Shown one piece after another: positions 56,610 to 64,000 of a stretch of 64,000 nt of DNA (position 1 is its first letter; each line of letters begins with the position of its first letter). The notes under the pieces were generated by a model. It had not been told where the DNA came from. It made no database searches and saw only the letters and a list, made by a program, of their open reading frames with translations. Origin of the DNA: Antennarius striatus. Taxonomy: Eukaryota > Chordata > Actinopteri > Lophiiformes > Antennariidae. A program made the position numbers and the translations under genes. Location: NCBI RefSeq assembly GCF_040054535.1, contig NC_090780.1:6744001-6808000 (forward strand). The letters run 5' to 3'.

Positions 56610-58437
56610 AACGCTCCCCAGACGCCGTTTTGCTCTTGACCTCCCGTGCTCCTTCTCTCTCCATCACCGTTGACGCGCTGCTGTTTCCCGGTGCGCTCGG
56701 GTTCAGGTTCTCCTGCTGCGACACATTAACATTGTAATTGCCTTTTTTCAGCACAATAAACGGAGCCGCTCCGCTGGGACCTGAACGACCCGGGGCTGGC
56801 ACAAAGCTATGCCATCGATTTTTCACACACTGCCAGTAAATAAAAAAGATCTCAGTCTTGAAGAAACATGGACCAGGACATGAATATTTTTCACATTTTC
56901 CTCCTTGATGAAATCCCGCAAATGATCTACAGTATCTGGCGCACATCTAACCCTTGCCTCAGGGCGAATGAAATTAACTGTTAACAGCGGAGCTCATTAT
57001 TGTTTTAGATTGTCTTCTAATGACTTTTATTCTCGGTTGTTATTTTGCCAGACATCATTTGTGAGCGTAAGTCAATAATAAATCTCTGCTTAACATGCAC
57101 TCTGTTTTGATCACGACTTAAAAGTGATAGAAAATTATCAATATCCATCTTAGTCCACAACTACAGACACCTGCTATTGTTAATACTGACGTGTATGCGC
57201 ATGTCCAACAAACGCGCGCGCGCGTGTATGTGTGTGTGTGTGGTCTTGTCGCTCAGAGAACAGTCAATAAGGGAGCGGCCAGGCCGGGTCATCGTTGTGT
57301 AATAGTTTTGTTCTCATTAAAGTTTGATGTACAGATCGCAGAGACATGTGTGTGTGGTCACACTGATCCCTCACGTTTGACAGTGTTTAGTCGCCAGTCG
57401 TTTGCCTTCAGCTCCACCTGCCTCATAGTTCAGTCCAGTGTCATCTGGTCTGTAGTGGGTTCAGGCTTTCTGAGGGCCAGGAGCCAAATGGCAGGCACCA
57501 AATGTGGTTCATATAGAAAGTCATGATGTGTTCAAAAGAAATAGTTACAAACCTTGATTCAGATTGAACTTGTTTTACATTGTCACTGCAATAGCATCAC
57601 AACCGACTGATTTTTTTTTTTTAGCATGCAGCCCATAAGTCTCCATGAAAGGTCACACAGGAAAGCTCTGTCATGTTTTACCTATAAGAGGATGTTTTAA
57701 TGGCAGTTTTTCCAACTGTGCAGACATCACTGGGCATTACACACAGTCGTAGCGATGACTCACATGTCCTCGTGTATCAGTTAAAGTAATCTCCTCATCT
57801 GTTTTCAAAGAAAAGCATGAATTTCAAATATCAATCGGAAACATTTAATGTTGTCCAGGGTACTAAATGTGACCTTGCAGACAGAAGCTGGTTAGTGTAC
57901 AGTAACAAAAAGATGAAACTAATTTATTTGTTTAACGGTACTTCTAAAGATCACTAGCTAACCAGCATATCACTTATTCAATCCAAACTACAACATTAAA
58001 GGCTAATAGTTTCTTAGCTTTGGACAAAGCTAAGCTAGCTAATTATTCTAGCTGTTTCTCAAACCACGTACCTAACCCTGTCAGTTTGAGCATTTGATAT
58101 TATACTCATATTATACTAAAATGCAAATTGTAGTATAATAAGAGTTTCTGAATGTCCACATCCATATGGACCCAAAAGTTGAGCAGACAAATTTTGACAT
58201 TTTTCATCCTCAGCAGTAATTTGGTTAGGTACGGTTTTACATTTAATTTTAGACAACAATAAGCTGTCAAAATTCACACACTAAATGTCAGTATACTTAC
58301 ACGTTGTATAATTTATGGTTATGTTTATATTAGACACAATGCTTGTCTCCAGGTTTTATGCTATGCTAAGGCTAACCAGCTGCTGGCTTTGGTTTTGTCT
58401 TCAATAGAAAGACCTGTGAACTATTTTCATCTAATGT
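56610..58437. other. Intergenic, no recognisable gene
   Basis: No supported exon, RNA gene or transposon end. A short (CG)n/(GT)n stretch is at 57206-57242. Confidence 0.5.
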
Positions 58438-58450
58438 GTCTCATCCTGAG

Positions 58451-58782
58451 TGGCACGGTGGCGCAGTGGGTAGCACTGTCGCCACACAGCAAGGCGGTTC
58501 TGGGTTCGAGTCCCACTCTGTAGAGTTTGCATGTTCTCCCCGGGTCTGCGTGGATTCTCTCCGGGTTCTCCAGCTTCCTCCCATATCCAAAAACATGCAC
58601 CTCAGGTTAATTGGCCGGTCCCAAATTGACTATAGGAATTAGATGTGCATGTGTGCGTGTTTGTGTGTCTGTGTGTAGCTCTGCAGGGCAATGGCGTCAC
58701 GCCCAGAGTTTCACCGCCTCTGGCCCTATGACAAACTGGGATAGGCTCCAGCTCCCGGCGATCTGTGCAAGTGGATGAATGC
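58451..58782 (+). repeat. tRNA-derived SINE 3
   Basis: Same family as 23013 and 23765: A box TGGCGCAGTGGGTAGC, B box GGGTTCGAGTCCC, body CTCCAGCTTCCTCCCA and ATAGGCTCCAGCTCCC. It is flanked by a 13-bp direct repeat with one mismatch, GTCTCATCCTGAG (58438-58450) and GTCTCATCCTCAG (58783-58795). Confidence 0.88.
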
Positions 58783-58820
58783 GTCTCATCCTCAGTATTT
58801 CTAAATGTTATCACATATCA

Positions 58821-59240
58821 CAGTGGCTCAGCGGTCGAGCAAACATCTTAAGACCAGTCATCGCCCAGCCATCGGTGGTTCGAATCCCGCTCCCGCCGGA
58901 CATCTTCGGAGTGTGAGCTGACAGTGGGGGCTTCAGCTCACCTCCCAGCCACTGCCGAGGCACCCTTGAGCGAGGCGCCGTCCCCCCCCCCACAAGGTGC
59001 CCATTGGGGCCCACCCCGAAGTCACGACCCATCACTCCGCCTCCCCCAGTCATGTGTGATTATTAATCATGACTGGGGGATTAATCACATGCCAGCAGGC
59101 CCCTAGTGTGTTTACAGGGGCCTGTATACAGTGTTTGTGTGTGCTGTGCTACTAACACATACATATATGCATGTAAAACAGGAGTGTACAGATTATTTCC
59201 CCATTTGTGTGGACAATAAAGTGTGCTTTAATCTTTAATC
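58821..59240 (+). repeat. Second type of tRNA-derived SINE
   Basis: The tRNA-like head has A box TGGCTCAGCGGTCGAGC and B box GGTTCGAATCCC. The tail reads GGACAATAAAGTGTGCTTTAATC. It contains a perfect 12-bp inverted repeat at 59043-59054 / 59068-59079. No clean target duplication was found. Confidence 0.65.
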
Positions 59241-59499
59241 AGAAGGTGTCCAATCTGCTGTCATATCAACATGAAGGACAGGCTGCTGAGGATCTTCGGA
59301 GGCTAGATTTGCCTCAAAGGTAATTAGAAATTCGACATTGGAATAAAAACATCATCATCCAGCATTTTCTGTCAACGACATCTCTGTAAAGCATTTTTTT
59401 ACCGAACTTTTTTACTCTAGCAATTTGACACTTCATTACTCAGGAGATCGTCTGCATCTTGCTGATATCGTTGGGTGAGTAGCCCAGGGAAGGCCTGCT

Positions 59500-60790
59500 T
59501 GTTCTGGTGGGTTGTTCCACCAGAACAAGCTGGACCAAAGCTAACCCAAAGGAGCGGCAAGGTATGTGGAAGAGAGAGGTCCGAAAGGTCGGGGAGGAAA
59601 ACCGGCATGCTAAGGCTGTAGCCATGAACAAACAAGGCACCTTGACAAGATGGGAGAGTGTGAGAGAGAGGGCTCTAACCTGGCAGGACATCTGGAGCAT
59701 GAATGGACATCGGATCAAGTTCCTGTTGTGTTCTGTATATGACGTCCTGCCTACTCCATCAAATCTCCAAAATTGGGTACTGATAGAGAGCCCCAGCTGC
59801 ACACTCTGTGGAAGGTCAGCTAACCTCGAGCACGTCCGCTCCTCATGTCACTCAAGCCTAGCAGACAGCAAGTTCGTGGCAACACAACCAGATTTTAACC
59901 CAGTTGGCATAAAGTGTAGAGCTGGCAAGAAAAAGGGCAAAAAAGCTTTCTGATGGTCCCCTGTTCATCCATTTCATCAGGGCAGGAGAAAGCACAGTAG
60001 GAGGAGGGAGAAGCAAAGGGGTCCTGGCTACGGTAAGCGACTGGGAGATGTGGGCCTACCTGAAGAAGCAGCTCAAATTCCCAGAGGAATTAGCCCGAGA
60101 CCAGATATAGTCTTGTGATCTAAAGGTACCAAACAGATGGTGTTTATCGAATTAACGGTGCCCTGGGAAGAGAGGATAGAGGAAGCATATGAGTGTAAGC
60201 TCAAGAAATATCAAGACCTCATCCTTGAGAGCCAGCAAAATGTATGGAAAGCCTGGAACCGTCCAGTGGAGGTGGGCTGCAGCGGCTTTGCTGGACAGTC
60301 GCTATGGAGAGCCCTCGGACTTCTGTGGATTAAAGAAATGGCTAGGAAGCAGCTGATAGCCAACATCACTAAGCGGGCAGAGGAAGCATCATGGTGGATC
60401 TGGATCCAAAGAGAGGGGCGGTGGCAGAGCCAAAGTACTGAAGGACTACAGACATAGAGTTGGGTCATGTTCTGCACGGATAGAGCCAGGACGCTGGATT
60501 CTGCTGCTGAGCCCCTCCAAGGTGTCATGGGCTTAAATCAACAAAACACCAGTGAAGGGGGGTGCCCATTTGATAACCTGCTGAAACCACTAAACTCCTG
60601 TCTAGTTGAGGTATGTGGTCAAGCTTAGCCTTAGCTCAGGATGGAAAACGCCCCTGCCATGCAGAGTTCCGTCGGTGCCTTTAGAGAAGGAGAGATGCAG
60701 AGATGGATGCCACTGGCTCACAGTATGGCGCAGGAGCGAGTACCTGCAAAGGTGGGCCAGTTGCAATACCCTTATCATATTTTGCATTAT
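59500..60790 (+). pseudogene. LINE fragment with zinc-binding and restriction-like endonuclease
   Basis: The frame 59507-59953 holds LTRWESVRERALTWQDIWSM, RIKFLLCSVYDVLPTPSNLQ and a CCHC-type motif CTLCGRSANLEHVRSSCHSS. Downstream, RPDIVL (about 60100) then FIELTVPWEERIEEA (60140-60185) gives the PD...E-L-T spacing of a restriction-like endonuclease, and VGCSGFAGQSLWRALGLLWI follows. This is the C-terminal end of an early-branching (R2-group-like) LINE, by resemblance. Stops and frameshifts are present, and the RT is missing. Confidence 0.5.
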
Positions 60791-62009
60791 CTTTATTAAA
60801 ACATAAGTACTGATTTAGTTACTAGTATGTTTTCAATACATCTTTAGATCAGATAAAACTATAAGTCTGTAGGTTCAGGCACAGAAAAATAAATCAACTA
60901 TATATCAGAAGAAACTCTGCAAAGATATTTTCATGTAATATTCATATCTGTCAATAAGGTAGCTATGGATATGACAGATGTCTGTCATGCCTGTTCATTT
61001 GTCATATACTCAGATCTAATGTCTTTAAGATAAGAATAACAAGTATTTCTATTGATTTACTGCCTTTAACTAGACTTATGATCGACAGCTGAAATGAAAC
61101 CAGCATATTCTTGTGACACACATCTCCCTTGTTTTTAAGAACAAGGGAGATGTGCAGAGTTGCGGCAACTACAGAGGAATAAAGCTGATGAGCCATACAA
61201 TGAAGTTATGGGAAAGAGTAGTGGAAGCTAGACTAACGGCAGAAGTGAGCATTTGTGAGCAGCAGTATGGTCTCATGCCAAAACAGAGTACTACAGATGC
61301 AGTCTTTGCTTTGAGGATGTTGATAAAGCAGTACAGAGAAGGCCAAAAGGATCTACATTGTGTTTTTGTAGATCTGGAGAAAGCTTATGACAGGGTGCCC
61401 AGAGAGGAACTGTGGTATTGTATGAGGAAGTCTGGAGTGGCAGAGAAGTATGTTAGAGCGGTGCAGGACATATATGAGGACTGTAAGACAGTGGTGAGGT
61501 GTGCTGTAGGTGTGACAGAGGAGTTCAAGGCAGATGTGGGACTGCATCAGGGATCAGCTCTGAGCCCCTTCTTGTTCGCTATGGTGATGGACAGTCTGAC
61601 AGACAAGGTTAGACAGGAATCTCCATGGACTATGATGTTTGCAGATGACATTGTGATCTGTAGTGAGAGCAGGGAACAGGTGGAAGAGAAGCTAGAGAGG
61701 TGGAGGTTTGTCCTGGAAAGGAGAGGAATGAAGGATAGCCGCAGTAAGACAGAGTGCATGTGTGTGAATCAGAGGGACCCAAGTGGAAGAGTGAGGTTAC
61801 AGGGAGAAGAGATCAAGAAGGTGGAGGACTTCGGGTCAACAGTCCAGAGCAATGGAGAGTGTGGAAAAGAGGTGAAGAAGCGTGTACGGGCAGGATGGAA
61901 CGGGTGGAGGAAAGTACCAGGTGTGATGTGTGATAGAAGAGTTTCAGCTAAAATGAAAGGAAAGGTGTACAAAACTGTGGTGAGACCAGCGATGTTGTTT
62001 GGTCTAGAG

Positions 62010-62816
62010 CAGTGGTTCTTAACCTGGGTTCGATTGAACCCTAGGGGTTCGGTGAGTCGGTTTCAGGGGTTTGGTGGAGATGGAGGTCAAGACAAAACAC
62101 CCCACATGATGTGTCGGGTGTTTTTGCGGAACATACACGAATCACTGTATACGTTTGACACATCGTGTTGATTCGTGATGACACCCCCCCCCAGCCATCA
62201 TTGGCTGCAGGTGATCACGCTACATTGATTAGCCTACCTGTGCTACATGGGATTTTGCGCACTCAGTAGTCGATATATGCCTGTCATGATGGTATGTCAT
62301 CTGATTGCTTTCTTAATATTTTAATTCATAGTAACTATGTCGAGCAAAAAAAGAAAGTGGTCGGACGAATATGTGCAACGTGAATTTACATGTGCAACGT
62401 TCTGCATGATTTGCAATGTCAAGTTGAGCAACTCTAGTCTTGCACTGGCAAAAATAAAGGAACACTTCCCTAAGCTGCATGGAAAACAAAAGAAACAGAC
62501 TTTGCTGTGAAAATGACATAAGAGTAGCACTTGTCAAGGTGAAGCCACGCATATCTGAACTGGTCTCTCAATAACAACAGCAGCAGTCACACTGATTTGC
62601 AGGAAGGTAATTTCATGTAAGTTCATGCACTGTCTTGGTTTTGTTCTTTGAAAAAGGTGACATCAATGCACAATTCATTAAATACACTAGTAAAACATAT
62701 ACTTATGTCTTAAATTTGATTTAAAAAAACATTCTTTTTTAACTTAAGAAGGGTTCGGTGAGTGAGCATATGAAACCGGCAGTGTTCGGTACCTCCAACT
62801 AGGTTAAGAACCACTG
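62010..62816 (+). mobile_element. hAT transposon inserted in the RTE-like LINE
   Basis: 807 bp with terminal inverted repeats: CAGTGGTTCTTAACCTGG on the left and CTAGGTTAAGAACCACTG on the right (about 17 bp, near perfect). An exact 8-bp target duplication GTCTAGAG flanks it (62002-62009 and 62817-62824), as expected for hAT. Only the start of a transposase gene remains, so it is non-autonomous. Confidence 0.95.
62337..62510 (+). pseudogene. hAT transposase N-terminal fragment (BED-type)
   Basis: 57 codons from MSSKKRKWSDEYVQREFTC. It contains CMICNVKLSNSSLALAKIKE followed by HFPKLHG, a BED-type zinc finger (C-x2-C...H-x4-H) as in ZBED/SCAND3-like hAT proteins, then stops. The catalytic domain is lost. 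Confidence 0.75.
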
Positions 62817-63228
62817 GTCTAGAGACAGTGTCACTGAGGAAGAGACACGAGACAGAGCTGGAGGTAGCAGAGATGAGGATGCTGAGGTTCTCTTTGGGAG
62901 TGACCAGGATGGATAGGATCAGGAATGAGTACATCAGAGGGACAGCACATGTTAGAGGTTTTGGAGAGGCCAGACTGAGATGGTTTGGACATGTCCAGGG
63001 GAGAGATAGCGAATATATTGGTCGAAGGATGCTGAGTTTTGAACTGCCAGGCAGGAGGCCTAGAGGAAGACCAAAGATGAGGTTTATGGATATTGTGAAA
63101 GAGGACATGAAGGTAGTTGGTGTGAGAGAAGAGGATGCAGAAGACAGGGTTAGATGGAGGCAATTGATTCGCTGTGGCGACCCCTGAAGGTAAAAGCTGA
63201 AAGGAAAACAAGATATTCTTATGACACA

Positions 63229-63678
63229 GGGAACCCCTTCTGTTCTGTTAATGCTAATACATCCCTATGTTTTTATTATTAAAACCCATCTCTTTCCTCT
63301 TCCTATCCAACCTGAATGACTCATTAAAATGCACATCTTGTTTGCAATTGACTACACACACAACCTACTGAAAGCTTTTTGTTCCATCCCTGTGATGGTG
63401 GCAGGCCTTCAAATATCTTTGATTTAATTAAGACTCCCAACATTCACACAGTGCTCGGGGCTTCGTGAAGGCAACCGCTGGCCACATTGCACACAGCTTT
63501 TTGAATAAAACCACATCTACTTTTGGAAATGGGGTTTTCCCTCCTTCATGTGTCACCATCCCCCTCCTCACACCAGGCAGACACTCTCTGCTGTCATTAA
63601 CTGCTATTGTCAGGAGCATAATCAAGAGCAAGAAAAAAAATCAAACCAGCACTTATCATGAGCTCAAACATTGGACCT
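63229..63678. other. Intergenic, no recognisable gene
   Basis: Nothing supported beyond short ORFs. Confidence 0.5.
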
Positions 63679-63900
<222 letters not shown>

Positions 63901-64000
63901 ACAATCTGAACAACACACATCAGGAGAATGAATGTCATTATTGATCTCTGGGCTGATGTGTGACACATAACACAAATTCAGAAGCCTGGCTACAAAAGGT

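Larger units (their letters stand above)
61121..63212 (+). mobile_element. RTE-like LINE, split by a hAT element
   Basis: Flanked by a 16-bp duplication with one mismatch: ATATTCTTGTGACACA (61105-61120) and ATATTCTTATGACACA (63213-63228). The RT frame (61113-62009) matches the aurka-intron copy: [50 protein letters not shown]. It resumes at 62817 to the terminal RCGDP at 63187. It is 5'-truncated in mid-RT and its 5' end has a short inversion (61121-61133). Confidence 0.92.

Overview
The window is vertebrate nuclear DNA, most likely from a ray-finned (teleost) fish. The evidence is four spliced protein-coding genes with vertebrate-type sequences and GT-AG introns, plus fish-type repeats: Rex1/Babar-like and L2 LINEs, an RTE-like LINE family, tRNA-derived SINEs, hAT and pogo-like DNA transposons, a Ty3/gypsy element, an endogenous retrovirus, and long (CA)n, (GATA)n and (ATT)n microsatellites. 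The exact species cannot be read from the sequence.

Layout. 1-2.4 kb: debris of a hAT transposon, an RTE-like endonuclease fragment and an L2 tail. 4-5.2 kb: a Rex1-like LINE. 6.4-12.6 kb: a decayed endogenous retrovirus on the minus strand, with one LTR, a primer-binding site and gag/pro/RT remnants. 15.6-21.6 kb: tubb1 (+), a divergent beta-tubulin with 4 exons and a TATA box; its third intron carries an antisense L2. 22.4-26.9 kb: a minus-strand Rex1-like LINE containing a solo LTR (itself holding a SINE), another SINE, a pogo-like element and a MITE. 28.9-32.8 kb: prelid3b/slmo2 (+), 6 exons, a mitochondrial intermembrane-space lipid-transfer protein. 35.4-40.1 kb: a nearly intact Ty3/gypsy retrotransposon (-) with 185-bp LTRs and a 5-bp target duplication. 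41.7-46.5 kb: aurka (+), 8 coding exons, with an RTE-like LINE inserted 19 bp inside intron 7. 49.2-51.8 kb: slc32a1 (-), 2 exons, the vesicular GABA/glycine transporter, convergent with aurka. 52-58 kb: intergenic DNA with a dense microsatellite cluster. 58.4-63.2 kb: two SINEs, a fragment of a LINE with a restriction-like endonuclease, and a second RTE-like LINE split by a hAT element. 63.7-63.9 kb: a (CA)n tract.

The four genes do not form one pathway. tubb1 supplies microtubule subunits, aurka regulates the spindle at G2/M, prelid3b acts in mitochondrial phospholipid traffic, and slc32a1 loads inhibitory transmitter into synaptic vesicles. aurka has a textbook-like cell-cycle promoter (two CCAAT boxes 30 bp apart, then a CHR-type TTTGAA 30 bp further on). 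A CTCF-like motif inside a perfect inverted repeat lies between aurka and slc32a1. I found no convincing novel biological system. The most interesting material is the nested transposon history with readable target-site duplications and a few candidate regulatory sites.
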